Below, piece after piece: positions 33,137 through 45,787 of a stretch of 64,000 bases of DNA. The translations under genes were made by a program, and so were the position numbers. The notes beneath the pieces are model-generated. The model worked only from the letters and a program-made list of their open reading frames with translations, ran no database searches and had not been told where the DNA came from. Source of the stretch: Welwitschia mirabilis (taxonomy: Eukaryota > Gnetophyta > Gnetopsida > Welwitschiales); assembly GCA_051453625.1 (NCBI GenBank), contig JBOZIK010000001.1, positions 249,756,540 to 249,820,539 of the forward strand. Reading direction: 5' to 3'. Position 1 is the stretch's first letter; every line of letters starts with the position of its first letter.

Positions 33137-35513
33137 GTGTACTTTTTACATAACTAGTTGAACTTCTCAATGATTAGATTCTTATCTTTTAGAAAAAGTA
33201 CATCTTTAAATGAATCCATTCAAACTTTTAACCTGAACACTTGGGAAATTTAGAAGTTCATGAATTGAAGGTTAAAAAATCATTAAAATATCTATTAGTT
33301 AACCTTGAACATGATATAAGAACTTGTATTGGAATTTTTCTCCCACCATTATCTAAATTCTTCCTTATCTGATTCTTTTGGTAAACATCATGCTATCACT
33401 TAAACATCTTTATCTTAACTAATGTTTTACTTTATGAAGTTACTATGATTAGTAAATATTTTACTTAGGCATTTTAAATGATAAGATTAGCTTCATCCAA
33501 TTTTCAGGAATTCATATGTCTTTGAACTTCATTTTGAAGGAAGATGCCTTGGTTCTTTTATTTTCTTTCAATGGTATGAGTTATTAGTTATCTTATCATG
33601 TTCTTCCTTGTTATTTATTTTCTTACTTCACTTTTATCCTTATGCATATTTGGTCATGCAGGTTTATTTAAAAATTTAATTAAAAAGAAAAAGGAAAGAA
33701 ATAAAGAAATAAATAAAGAAAGAAAAAAATGAAGATAATTCTCTTTCATGTTATATCTTAAAACATGGCCCCTATGATGTCCTACTATAAGTACACTGAG
33801 GCAAATATTCCTAAGAGGGAACTTTGATAGTGTGATATGATAGCTTGGAAACTTCACTGGGGGGTTAATTAGCCATGTTGTATAGGATCTTACTCCTTTA
33901 ATATTAGTTGCACTCTCATCATCATGGTAGAATAAAATTGCACTTAGAAGCTATGGGATCAATGATCTCCCTGGTGTTATCAGATGAATTGCTTATTTTT
34001 TAAATTCATTTTTATATATTTATAGTACTTCCACATGATCACTTTACTTTTTTGAATTATCGTGTTATTTTAAGATGATAGCTTCTCAGTTCCTATTATA
34101 ATAGATTTTTATCTTATCATTTATTATTTGATAACATTAGACATACTTAAAATCATCATAATCATTTTTTATTTGAGTTGAACTTTATCAATTTTTACAT
34201 CATATCATAAATATTTATTAAGTAATTTTATGTTTATTCTAAGGGAATTTGCTAAGGTGGAATTTTCTGTAGGAAAGAAAATATTTTTCATGTTCTTGGG
34301 GGTCCATTTTCATCATGTTTTTATTAATTATTTTAATATGAATTTTCAAAGTCATTATTGTATCTTTTTCCACGTACTAACTAGGACTTGATCATTTGGT
34401 AGTTATTTAGTTATCTTTTTATTTTTCACTCATAGGTCTTCTTTATAAGTGTTGTTTTTATTTTTAACACTTTAATTGATGTATTCCTTTCACTTTGATT
34501 GATATGTTCCTTTTGTTTTATGTTCACATTTTTCTATTTTGCTTTTAGTTGTACATACATCCACTTACAGATCTTAAATTCTCATAGAGTTTGGGATACA
34601 TTTGTAGAATACTTCTAAGCCTTGCTTTCTTCTACTTAATATATCTCATAATCCTCTTTCACCATGGTTATGTTTTTCTAGATATTTCTTTACTTTTTAT
34701 AATTTTTCTATTTTTCTATTGATTTTTGATTACTTGCTTGCTTTTAATCTTTTTTATGTTTTTTCTAATCTATCCAATCATCTCATTTGCTAACTATCAT
34801 TCCACATTTGTTGTCCCCATGATAGGTAGGATGATAGTATCATTTTTACTTTGTGCTATCTGGGACATCTTGATTTACGTATGAGGGGGAAGAACATCTC
34901 TTCAAGCATTCTTTTATGATATTAAAGCAAAAGTTTATAATTTTTGAATTTTAAAGGATTACTTTGAGCTTTCATGATATATAATTCAGATAAGTTGTTT
35001 AGATATGATTTAATTTTAATTAAATAAATTTTATGAACTTTATCTAATAAAAGCATAATAGCCCACTCATAAAGTTTTCTTACGGTAATGTTTTAAATCA
35101 TCTAAAGTAAAAATGCTATATTTACTTTTGTACTTTCCCTCTTGTAGAAAACAATAATGAACTTTCTATGTATCATTCTTTGAGATTATTACTATTTAAG
35201 TTTTACACACTAGTTTTAGCATTACTTTCTCAAATTATATATAAACATTATTATTTTCTGAACTATCATTATTACATTCTATGATTTGTTTATGCGAATG
35301 ACATACATTCAGTCTATTATGATGTGTTTAAGTATGCAGCTTATGACAAAAAAGGTAATTGTATCAGTTAATGAATTTAAGTTATCTATTTCTACATGAT
35401 AAAGTTAAACTCAAATTCCATTTTTCTAGTTAATGATTATCTTAATCAAATTATCTTGGAACATAGTTGATTACCAACTTTGTCAGGGATTGACAAGGTT
35501 AAGTAGAGATTTA
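33137..35513 (+). other. 3' non-coding part of body 1
   Basis: This 2.38-kb stretch separates the ORF from LTR 2. It holds no frame with a known domain. It contains a GA-rich simple repeat (33680-33732), a conserved block around TTAAAACATGGCCCCTATGA (33763-33782) and one nested palindrome (34797-34839). Its end (AAGTAGAGATTTA) is the worn polypurine tract before LTR 2; better copies read AAGTAGGGGGCTA. Confidence 0.7.
33680..33732 (+). repeat. GA-rich simple repeat in body 1
   Basis: A run of AAAG, AAAT and GAAA words. The same run stands at the homologous place in every body (42001, 48401, 54461, 60395), with different lengths. Confidence 0.8.
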
Positions 35514-35747
35514 TGTTGTAATGCCAATTTGTAGGAATTTTATAGTATATTTGGAGTACTTTTGTAGAATACTTATATAGGTTTAGATGTAATTCTGATG
35601 GTTATGAAGAGTCAATGTGATGATCATAAAAACACATAATTTTTGGCATAATTAAAGGCATTTCAGGCATGTTCTAGTGCTTAGTATGTTGGAGGAATAT
35701 TAATGATGAAAAAGGCTGATTTTCTTTACCTAAATAGATTTGAAAGA

Positions 35748-36012
35748 GTATCATTCACACTATCATCCCCATGATATAGGGAATAACAACATTGTATTAA
35801 GTTATTGCTATAGCGATTTGGACTAGAACTTAGAGTCAGTGAAGAAACTTTTCAAGGGAGGTGTCATTCCCATTATTGTCTCCATGACATGAGAGATGAT
35901 GAAACATCTAGATCCAATTACAGGGCCTATTATAGATCTAGAAGCTAATTAATTATCTATTATTAAGGGGTGTCATACCCAGTGTCATCTCTACAATAGT
36001 TAGGACAACTAC
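35748..36012 (+). repeat. Three nested palindromes in LTR 2
   Basis: Motifs at 35748-35790, 35861-35903 and 35970-36012. The first has TCATT, TCATC, CATGA and a worn fourth half-site in the order and spacing of the family, with the central pair ATCATCC-CC-ATGAT clear. Homologous trios lie in LTR 1 (27112-27263, first one lost in a gap), LTR 3 (44068-44329), LTR 4 (50001-50153, first one deleted) and LTR 5 (55943-56207). Confidence 0.7.
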
Positions 36013-36708
36013 TATTTTATATATGAGCGACTAAATTATCTTGTAATGGGGTTAAGAATCCCACTTGGGCTACTATGATTTACTCTTCAAATTTTAGATT
36101 TATGTTTTTAGAAATTTCATTTTGAAACTATAAATACCTCCTCTTATCCTCACTTCCAATTCATCTTTTGTACTTGAAATGCTAGTGATGGAAGGGTTAA
36201 AAGACAAGAGATTGATTTAGAACTATAAAGATGAGTTTTCTTGGTATTAGACTAAGTTTTTTCCATTGCATTTCTATTATTTTATTGTAAGTAAATGTAA
36301 ATTTCTTGAACTAATATAATTACTCTTTGAATCAATTCAATTATTGATTTCTTTTCTATTCTATGTTATTTCTTATGGTTTACATTAGTTATAGTTTAGA
36401 GTAAAAACTTTGTAATTTATCTAGATCATAAGGACAACCTTTATTAAGGTTGACCTTGGTTAGTCTTAGATTTACATTGCTATTTCATTTCATTTTACAT
36501 TACATTCTATATTTTACTTAATAAATCTCATAGTTTATGTTAGTTAAAAACTAGTTAAATACTCTTTTTAATTGATCTGAATTATAGAGAAGTTAATATT
36601 TGTGATAGAAGGATTAAGAACCAAGAGAATTCATTTCATTTCCACTTGTATTTCATTTTTATTCACTTGAATTACATTTACTTATTTATTTACTTTATAC
36701 TTTTATAA

Positions 36709-37041
36709 NNNNNNNNNNNNNNNNNNNNNNNNNNNNNNNNNNNNNNNNNNNNNNNNNNNNNNNNNNNNNNNNNNNNNNNNNNNNNNNNNNNNNNNNNNNN
36801 NNNNNNNNNNNNNNNNNNNNNNNNNNNNNNNNNNNNNNNNNNNNNNNNNNNNNNNNNNNNNNNNNNNNNNNNNNNNNNNNNNNNNNNNNNNNNNNNNNNN
36901 NNNNNNNNNNNNNNNNNNNNNNNNNNNNNNNNNNNNNNNNNNNNNNNNNNNNNNNNNNNNNNNNNNNNNNNNNNNNNNNNNNNNNNNNNNNNNNNNNNNN
37001 NNNNNNNNNNNNNNNNNNNNNNNNNNNNNNNNNNNNNNNNN
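36709..37041. other. Assembly gap, 333 N, with duplicated flanks
   Basis: The 59 bases before the gap (36650-36708) and after it (37042-37100) are the same sequence with two differences. The gap is therefore probably an unmerged contig overlap. Confidence 0.9.
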
Positions 37042-37279
37042 ATTTCATTTTTATTCACTTGAATTACATTTACTTATTTATTTACTTTTCACTTTTATAA
37101 GATAAAAAACCAAAAACATCTTAGAAATCAATTCTCTAAGTGTTAACCTAGTGCCTTTGTTGAAATTACGACATTCGAGTGAAGTTCCATTTATACTAGT
37201 ATGTGTTTTTTGCAAGTTATTTGATTTATAGATTTACCTAAATAAATTTAGGATTGTATAAATTCACACCATAACATTT

Positions 37280-37297
37280 TAGTACTATTTTCTAGGA
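37280..37297 (+). promoter_or_regulatory. Decayed primer-binding site after LTR 2
   Basis: TAGTACTATTTTCTAGGA, the homologue of the site at 28135, three bases after the LTR end. It is too worn to identify without the other copies. Confidence 0.5.
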
Positions 37298-37451
37298 AGG
37301 CTACAAGGAGCTAAAGAATTATTATTAATTAGATAAGTACCTTGAAAATTTTATTCAAGTTACTTATTTGAATTAATGATATATTTCTAGTTTAGTTCAA
37401 AGTAGTTTTATTTTCATGAAATTTTATTTTTTGTAATTTTTGTTAGAGAAC

Positions 37452-37821
37452 TTGTCATTCTCTCTATCATTCTAATGACATTGGACATGACAGATCTAAA
37501 ATTTTGAAGTTAGTTTTTATTTTCCTTCTTTTGTTTTTAGTTTAGTAAATAAAAATAATGTCATCTTCTCTATCATTCTCACAACAAACTGGAGGACAGT
37601 CTAATTTTTTATAGACTTTTTTCTAATTTATTACTTTTAATAATTTTTCTATTGAGTTTTTAAAATTTAATTTTCTATTAGTATGATCGTCATCCTCTCC
37701 ATTATCTCCACTACAGACATGACAATATTTTAATTTTTTATTTGTTATAATTTTTTAATAGTTTAATTTTTTATGTGGTTATCATCTCCCTTATCACACC
37801 CATCACAATGTGAATGATAAG
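37452..37821 (+). repeat. Four nested palindromes in the leader of body 2
   Basis: Motifs at 37452-37492, 37560-37601, 37688-37728 and 37778-37821. Each has two TCATC/TCATT-like half-sites followed by two GATGA/GACA-like half-sites. The same four lie in the other leaders (28305-28676, 45355-45710, 51362-51736, 57339-57710). One in body 1 (28631-28676) still reads GTCGTC on the left and GATGACG on the right. Confidence 0.65.
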
Positions 37822-37891
37822 CTATTCTTTTTTATTTTTATTTCTATGTTTTATTTATACATGCAAGGAGATAGTAAATTCTACCAGAAAG

Positions 37892-39775
37892 ATGAAATAT
37901 CAAAGGGAGTAAAACTTGATTAAAGAAAGTATTAGAGTATGATCATTCCACTTCAATCAAAATCTAGGTATGCACATCACAGTTACACAAATTCTATGAA
38001 TTTTTTCCTCTTATTATAGAATTAGATTTTCCTTTTTCTCTATAATCATTCTATTAGTTATTTTTATGATAGTTAAATAGATAGTTATTACACATTATTT
38101 GAGTATTAAAAACCAATAATTTTGACAAAATGATGAAACATCCAAGAGAGATAAACTTAATCTTTATTATATACTTATCTTCCTTTCCATTTTAAAATAA
38201 AGTTCTCTTATTCTATTATTCTCAATTACATTAATGAATAGTAATAGAAGGACTATCACAGAACTTCTTTCTAAAAAAAATCCTAAGGACAATAGTAAGA
38301 AAAAAACTTTGAAAATTTTCTATTGAAAGAGGGAGACCATTACAAAATAATGTTTAAAATAGGAATTGATTCCGTTCCTATTTTCATCCTTTTTATTCTT
38401 TCCCCTCTTCTTTTCAAACTACGAAGAGAAATAACAATGAGGATTCTCCACATTTTGGGTATTTCAACTCATTTAAAAAACTTCTTACAATCATTTTTAT
38501 CAATCCCAACTATCATCCACACATTGCTATGAAGTTAAACCATCCCTTATGAACTACTATGAGGAAGAAAATGATCCTATGAAAGAAATAATTAATGAAA
38601 TAAAGAACAATCAAGAACATATCAACAAAAGACTAGATATGACCAATCAAAACTTAGAAAATTTATTGAAATCTTGTAACAAATACTATTACATATTTAA
38701 AAAATATTTTATAACACAACATACTTACAACTATTCAACTTCATTCTACCTTAATGAGAATGAAGAAAACTTAGAGACAAATGATGATGATTCTTTCTTT
38801 CAACTCAAATATGAAATTTTGGATTAAACTTCAACATCTTACTCATTAAGATATGCGTAAAGAGGAGATAATAATAACAAAACTCAATCTTTTAATAATC
38901 AAGATTAGGATGACCATTCATTGGATGATGATATTGAAGTTTTAGATTATATCCATATCATTCATTTATTGTTACATGAGGAATTCATTCATTAAAAATC
39001 TAAAAAATTTTTAGTTAATGATGAAGATGATGCTCCTATTTCTCTTGACAATCTTTTTAATGAATATAATAAATTAGAGCATGATATCAATATTCAACAA
39101 ATGAAGGAATATTTAGTAATGAACAATGATGAGAAAAATATAGCAATAATTCAACAAAATAATGATAAGGATAATAGTGAAGAAATAGATCATAATAAAG
39201 GACCCCTAGAGATCCATTCAAATTTCTTAGAGGATGGACTTGTGCTTTCTATTCATACTTCTACATCCTTTTCACTTATGTCTTCATGTGCAACTTCAAA
39301 TTCTATCCCTTCTTTTACTTTTATATTCACTTCTACTTTTACCTTCACATTACCTTATGACCTTGATAATGATAACCTTTGTCCATATCTTCCAATTAAT
39401 CCTTCATATTATTCTCAAGGCCATGTTTCTTTCCTTAACTTTCATAACACCCATTATTTTGAAGAATCATTTCGACTATCTTTCAATCTTTTCCTTTTAA
39501 AAATTTATGTGATACTTAAAGTAACATTCTTTTTTTCCTACCAAGTCCACTTTACCTTGTGCTTTTAATGATTATTCTTTTCAAAAGTTTAACTTTGAAG
39601 ATATTGGAATTTTAAATTGGAGTAAGCTTTATATTCTTGATGATAACCCATGCTTAGCATTAAATTTTAAGAAGATTCTCAATATTATTCAACATTCTTA
39701 AAAGCCCTTAAAAGCTTATTGGCTCCATTCGTTAAGTAGTACCATGAATGAATTATATAATGATACTCATGCTTT
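37892..39775 (+). pseudogene. Array ORF, copy C (ends at a gap)
   Basis: One of the better preserved copies. An open frame of 92 codons (38549-38827) begins MNYYEEENDPMKEIINEI and carries the coiled-coil-like stretch. Another of 155 codons (39101-39568) covers the acidic part and the Ser/Thr-rich patch (FTSTFTFTLPYDLDND). The amino-terminal part and the end are broken. It is cut by the 100-N gap at 39776 before the hydrophobic tail. Confidence 0.62.
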
Positions 39776-39875
39776 NNNNNNNNNNNNNNNNNNNNNNNNN
39801 NNNNNNNNNNNNNNNNNNNNNNNNNNNNNNNNNNNNNNNNNNNNNNNNNNNNNNNNNNNNNNNNNNNNNNNNNNN
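39776..39875. other. Assembly gap, 100 N, joining two ORF copies
   Basis: Left is the last fifth of one array ORF; right is the first third of another. No LTR or leader lies between. Confidence 0.9.
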
Positions 39876-41457
39876 CTACCTATTCTTTCCCCTCTTCTTT
39901 TCAAACTTCATATCAATATAATGATAAAGATTCTCAATATTTTAGGGATTCCACCTTATTTAGATAAACTTCTTACAATCATCTTTACTAATCCCAATCA
40001 TCTTCTGTGCATTATTATGAAGAAGAATCATCTTACATAAACTACTATGAAGATGAAAAAGATTCATTAAGAAAAATAATTGGTGAAATGATGAAAGACT
40101 AGGAAAACACCAATAAGAGCTTGGAAAAATTAGTTGAAATCTTGCAACAATCTCTTTTACATATTCAAATATCTTTTACAACACAACATCCTCACAACTA
40201 TTCTACTCCATCTTACCTTGAGGAAAATGAAGAAAACTTAAAAATCACTAATGAGAATGATTCTTACTTTTAACTTAAAGATGGATTTGTAAATAAAACT
40301 TTAACATCCTACTCATTAGAAGATAAGCAAAAAGGAGATAATAATAATAATACAACTCAACATTTCAACAATTGGGATGAAGATGATCACTTATTAGAGG
40401 ATGATATTGAGATATTAGATTATATCCCTGCCATTCATTTACTGTTAGATAATAAAGATAAGGAATCCAATCATAAAAAGACTAAAAACCTTTCAATCAA
40501 TGATGAAGATGATGCTCTTATTTCTATTGATAATCTTTTTGATGAATCCAATCATTTAGAAAATTAAAGTAATCTTTAATAAAGGAAGAAGGAAGATATA
40601 GTCATAATCCATGATGAGAAAAGTATCAAATCCATCCAACCAAATAATGATATGGATACTAGTGAAGTAATTAAAATCAATGAAGGATCCATAAAAATTC
40701 ATTCAAACTTCATAGAAAATATAATTGTTTATTCTACCCATATTTTTACATTTGCCTCATCGATACCTTCATGTACAATTTCAAATCACCTCCTTCCCTC
40801 CACTCCTCCATCCACATCTACTTCCACCTTTATATTACCTCATACCCTTGATAATAATATTTTTTCTTTATCTCTTCCAATTATACCTTTATATAATTCT
40901 CAAGGCCTTGTTCCTTTCTTTGACTCTTATAACACTCATTACCTTGAAAATTCTATTTCCATTATCTCTCAATCTCTTCCATTTAAACATTCACGTGATC
41001 CTCCAAATAACATTCATGCTTTTTCTATCAAGTCCACTATACTTGATGCTTTTAATAATTATTATTTTCAAAGGTTTAACATAAAATATCTTGGAAAAAG
41101 CCTTATCTTCTTGATGATAGTCCATGCTTTCAATTAAATCTTAAGGAGCTTTTCATATTATGAAACATTTTCAAAAGCCCTTAAAGATTTTTTGGATTCA
41201 TTCTATGAGTAGTACCTTGAATGACTTATATAATGATACTCATGCTTTACACTGTTTTCATAAGAGATTATTTATCAATGAAATTTATTACTTCTTTATT
41301 TCTTATTTCTATTTTAAAAATGCTATCAAAGTTTTATCATTTTACTCTCTCTACTTGTAATTGATTTTATTACAAAATAATTATATATCTTTTATGTTTT
41401 ATCAATTGGTTTCTATTTGGTTTTTCCCTTATTTTTCTAAAACATGCAATATCCTAA
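39876..41457 (+). pseudogene. Array ORF, copy D (5' truncated at a gap)
   Basis: It begins inside the amino-terminal third. It has the longest open stretch of any copy, 161 codons at 40652-41137, covering the acidic end, the Ser/Thr/Pro-rich patch (PSTSTSTFILPHTLDNN) and the part that follows. Next comes a 66-codon frame (41160-41360) with KHFQKPLKIFWIHSM and the HKRLFINEIYYFF segment of the tail. As in copy B, CAA stands where some other copies have a stop. It ends near AAACATGCAATATCC. Confidence 0.62.
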
Positions 41458-43833
41458 TGCACTTTTTCCATAACTAGTTAAACTTCTAAATGGTTCAATC
41501 CCTATCTTTTAGGAAATGTAAATCTTGAAATGGCTCGATTAAAAACTCCAACTTGAACACTTGAGAAATTCAAAAGTTAATGGATAAAAGGTTAAAAAAC
41601 ATTAACATATTTATTGATTTAATCTTGAACATGATAGAAGCACTTGTCTTGGATTTTTATCCTACCATTATTTAAATTCTTCTTTAGCAGTCTATTTTGG
41701 TAAATGTCATGATATCACTTAAATATTTTTAACTTGATTAATATTTTACTTTATAAAGTTACCATGATTAGTAAATATTTGGTTTGGGTATTTTAAATTA
41801 TAAGATTGACTTCATTCAATATTCAGGAATTCATATGTTTATAAACTTTATTGTGAAGGAAGATGTCTTGATTCTTTTGTTTTCTTTTAATAGTGTAAGT
41901 AATTAATTGTTTTAGCATATTATTCCTTGTTATTTATCTCCCACTTTTATCCTTACAAGTATTTGGTCATGTGAAATTTATTTAAAAATTTTAATTAATA
42001 AAAAAAGAAAGAAAAAGAAAGAAAGAAAGAAAGAAAGAAAGAAAACAAATAAAGGCCATGCTCTTTCATGTTATCTCTTAAAACATGGCCTCATGATGTC
42101 CTACTATAAGTGCACCAGGGCATATATTTCTAAGAAATCCCTTTGGCAATGTGATATGATAGTTGTGGGAACTCCACTGTGGTGTTAGTTGACCATGCTA
42201 TTTGGGTTCTTACTCCTCTTATAGTGGTTGCACTTCCCTCATCATGGTAAAATAAAATTACACTTAAAGGCTACGAGATCAGTGATATCCCTAGTATCAT
42301 CAGAGGAATTTCTTCTTTTTTACACTCATTTTTACTTATTTATAGTACTTCCATATGATCATTTTATCTTTTTTGATTATAGTATTGTTTTAATATGATA
42401 GCTTGTCCATTCTTATTTTAATAATGACTTATCTTATCATTCATTATTTAATAATATTAAAAATACTTAACATTATTATAATCATTGCCTATTTAAGTGA
42501 AGTTTTATGAATTTTTACATTATATCATGCATCTTTATCAAGTGATTTTATGATTTCTTTTAAGGAACTTTACTATAGTAGAATTTTGGGTAGGTAAGAA
42601 AATATTCTTCATGTTCCTAATTCTCCATTTTCATTATGTTTTTTTAGTTATTTTGTTTGGAATTTTCAGATTCATCATCATATATTTTTCCACATACTAA
42701 TTAGGACTTAATCATTTGATAGTTCTCTAGTTGTCTTTTTATTTTTCACTCATATGTTTTCTTTAAAATGGTTATTTTTCTCTTTTGCACTTTTAATTGA
42801 TGAATTTCTATCACTTTTATTGATATGTTCCTTTTGTTTTATGTCACGTCTTTCTTTTTTGCTTTTTGTTATGCATGCATCCACTTATAGATCTAAAATC
42901 CTTATAGAGTTTGGGATACATTTGTGGAATACTTTTGAGACTTACTTTTCTTTACTTAATATGTCTCATAATCCTCTTTTACCATGGTTATGTTTTTCTA
43001 AATATTTCTTTACTTTTTACCATCTTTTTGTTTTTCAACTAACTTTTGAATGCTTACTTACTTTTAACCTTTTTTATATTTTTTCTAATCTACCAAATCA
43101 TGTCATTTTCTCACTATTATTTCACATCTGTTGTTCCCATGATAGATAGGATGATAGTCATCCCTTTTACTTTGTGTAATTCAAGACATCTTGCTTTACT
43201 TGTGGAGGGGTAGGAAACCTCTACTAGCTTTCTTCTGGGATATTAAAGCAAAAATTTATAATTTTTAAATTTTAAAGGATTACTTTGAGTTTTTATGATA
43301 TATAATTCTGATAAGTTGTTTTAGATATGATTTCATATTACTTGAATAAATTTCATGAACTTTATCATGCAAAAGCACAATATTCCAGTCATAGAGTTTT
43401 CTTATGGAAATATTTTAGATCATCTAAAAGAAAAATGTTATATTTACTCTTGTACATTGCTTTTTGTAGAAAATATTAATGAACTTTTCATGTATCATTC
43501 TTTGAGATTATTATTGCTTATGTTTTACACATCAGTTTCGGCATTAGTTTCTCAAATTATGCATATACATTATCATTTTCTAAACTATCATTGTTACATT
43601 CTACGATTTATTTATGTGTAAGACATTCATTTGGTCTATTGTGACGTGTTTAAGTAGGGGACTTATGATTATAGCAGTAATTGTATCAGTTAATAAATTT
43701 TTATTATCTATTTCTACATGATGAAATTAAACACAAATTCCATTTTTCTAGTTAATAATTGTCTTAGTAAAATTGGCTTATAATATAGTTGATTGTCACT
43801 TTGTCAAAAACTGAAAAGGCCACATAGGAGGCT
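41458..43833 (+). other. 3' non-coding part of body 2
   Basis: 2.38 kb, practically the same length as in body 1 and collinear with it, with a clean (GAAA)n run at 42001-42047, the AAAACATGGCC block and one nested palindrome at 43116-43159. The 131-codon frame at 42754-43149 is hydrophobic and not shared in frame by the other bodies, so I do not treat it as a gene. Confidence 0.7.
42001..42055 (+). repeat. GAAA microsatellite in body 2
   Basis: The longest uninterrupted (GAAA)n run of the five bodies, about seven perfect tetramers in a GA-rich context. Confidence 0.9.
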
Positions 43834-45200
43834 ATGTTGCAATGCGAATTTGTAAGAATTTGATGGTGTATTTAGAGTTTTTTTTAAGAAATTTATACAA
43901 ATTTAGATGCAATTCTAATGATTATGAAGAGATAATGGAATAATCAAGGAAACATGTAATTCTTAGCATAATTAGAGGCATTTTAGGCGTATTATGATAC
44001 ATATTATATTAGAGGAAGATTAATGATGAAAAAGGCTGATTTACTTTACCTAAAAAGATTTGGAAGAGTGTCATTACCACTATCATCCCCATGATAGAAG
44101 GGTGATAGCACTATTTTAACTTATTGCAATAGTAATTTTGATTAGAGCTTAGAGTCAATGAAGCACCTTTTCAAGGGAGGTGTTGTCCTTGTTGTTGTTT
44201 CTATAACATAAGGGATGATGAAACATTTAGAGCCAACTTCGGAGCCTATTATAGAGCCAAAAGTTAATTAAGTATCTATTATTAGGAGGCATTATTCCCA
44301 ATGGCATCTTCAAGATAGTCAGAATGACAACTATTTTATACATGAGGGACTGAATTATCTTGTAATGGAGTCATGCATCTACTTTGGCTACTAGGGTTTT
44401 CTCTTTAACTTTTAGGATCACATTTCTAGAACTTTCAATATAATACTATAAATACCCTCTCTTATCCTTACTTTTAATTCATCTTTTGTTTCTGATATGC
44501 TTTTGATGGAAGATTGAAGGCCAAGAGGTCCATCACAGCTACAGAGAGGAGTTTTCTTGGTGTTCGGCTAAGTCTCTTCCATTGAGGTTCTGTTATTCTA
44601 TTATAAGTGGATGTAAAGTTTTGGAATTAATATAATTACTTTTTGAATCAATAAATTTATTACTTTCATTTTAATTTTGTGATATCCTTTATGGTTTACT
44701 TTGATCATAGCTTAGAGTGATAACTCTGTGATTTAACTAGATTATGAGAGTAATCATTATTAAGGTTGACCTTAGTTAGTATTATATTTGCATTGCTATT
44801 TTGTTTCATTTTACATTGCATTCTATATTATACTTGATACATCTCATGGTTCATGTTGATTAAGCACTAGTTGCATACTCTTTTTAATTAATTTAAATTA
44901 TAGAAAAGCTAGTCCTTATGATAAAAGGATTAGAAACTAAGAGAGTTCATTTCATTGCCACTTGTATTTCTTTTTCATTCACTTGTATTACATTAACTTA
45001 TTTATTTACTTTTAATTTATATAAGATAAATGATCAAAAACGTCTTGGAAATCAATTTTCTAACTCTTAAACTAGTGCCTTTATTAGAATTAAAACATTC
45101 TAGTAAACTCCTGTGTATACTAGTGTGTGTTTTCCACAAGTTATTTGATTTACAAGTCTACCTAAAGAACTTCAAGATTGTATTAATTCATACTACAACA
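43834..45200 (+). repeat. Array LTR 3
   Basis: The only array LTR without a gap, 1367 bases, running from TGTTGCAATGCGAATTTG to TACTACAACA, with a TATA box at 44447-44454. It keeps the canonical TG...CA ends. It is the best reference for LTR length. Its three nested palindromes lie at 44068-44111, 44178-44223 and 44286-44329. Confidence 0.88.
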
Positions 45201-45203
45201 TTT

Positions 45204-45221
45204 TGGTGTCATTGCTAGATA
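45204..45221 (+). promoter_or_regulatory. Decayed primer-binding site after LTR 3
   Basis: TGGTGTCATTGCTAGATA, three bases after the LTR end. The first half is closer to the tRNA-Asp type TGGCGCCGTTGC than in the other array copies, the differences being mainly C to T and G to A. Confidence 0.65.
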
Positions 45222-45787
45222 ATTATAATTAATCAAATAAATACCTTAAATCTTTTATTCAAGTTATTTATTTAAATTAATGTTCTATTTTTAGTTTAGT
45301 TTAAAGTATTTTTATTTCCACAAAATTTTGTTTTCCATTATTTTTGTTAGGAATCCTGTCGTTCCAACGATATTGGGTATGATAGTTCCAAACTTTTGAT
45401 ATTATATTTGATTTTTATAAATTTTTATTTTATTTTTAGTTTAGTAAGTAAAAATACTGTCATCTTCTCTATTGTCCCCACAATAGATCACACGATAGTT
45501 CTAATAGTCTTTTTATAAGTTATAACCTTTGGAAATTTTTTAATTGAGTTTTTAAGTTTTGATTTGCTATTAGTATGATTGTTATTCTCTCTGTCATCTC
45601 CACAATAGATAGGATGATAGTTTAGTTTTTTATTTTTCATAATTTTTTAATACTTTTATTTTTTGTATGATGGGGGTCACCTCCCCTATTGTCCTTACAA
45701 TAAGGTGAATGATGAGCTTTTCCTTTTTATTTTGGTTCTCTATTTGTTGTTTGTACATGTAGGAATATAGTGAATTTTAGCAGAAAG

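Larger units (their letters stand above)
35514..37276 (+). repeat. Array LTR 2
   Basis: It starts TGTTGTAATGCCAATTTG and ends CCATAACA, with a TATA box at 36129-36136. It includes a 333-N gap whose two flanks are the same 59 bases, so the true length is about 1.37 kb like its sisters. It contains three nested palindromes. Confidence 0.85.

Noticed and set aside
36690-37058. Minus-strand frames of about 120 codons in LTR 2
   Set aside because: They are made of N and lie in an LTR.
42001-42055. GAAA repeat as the polypurine tract of the array element
   Set aside because: It lies about 1.8 kb before LTR 3. The G-rich purine run immediately before the LTR start is the better candidate.
42754-43149. 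131-codon frame in the 3' part of body 2
   Set aside because: It is hydrophobic and T-rich, and the homologous sequence in body 1 is not open in this frame, so it is probably a chance frame.
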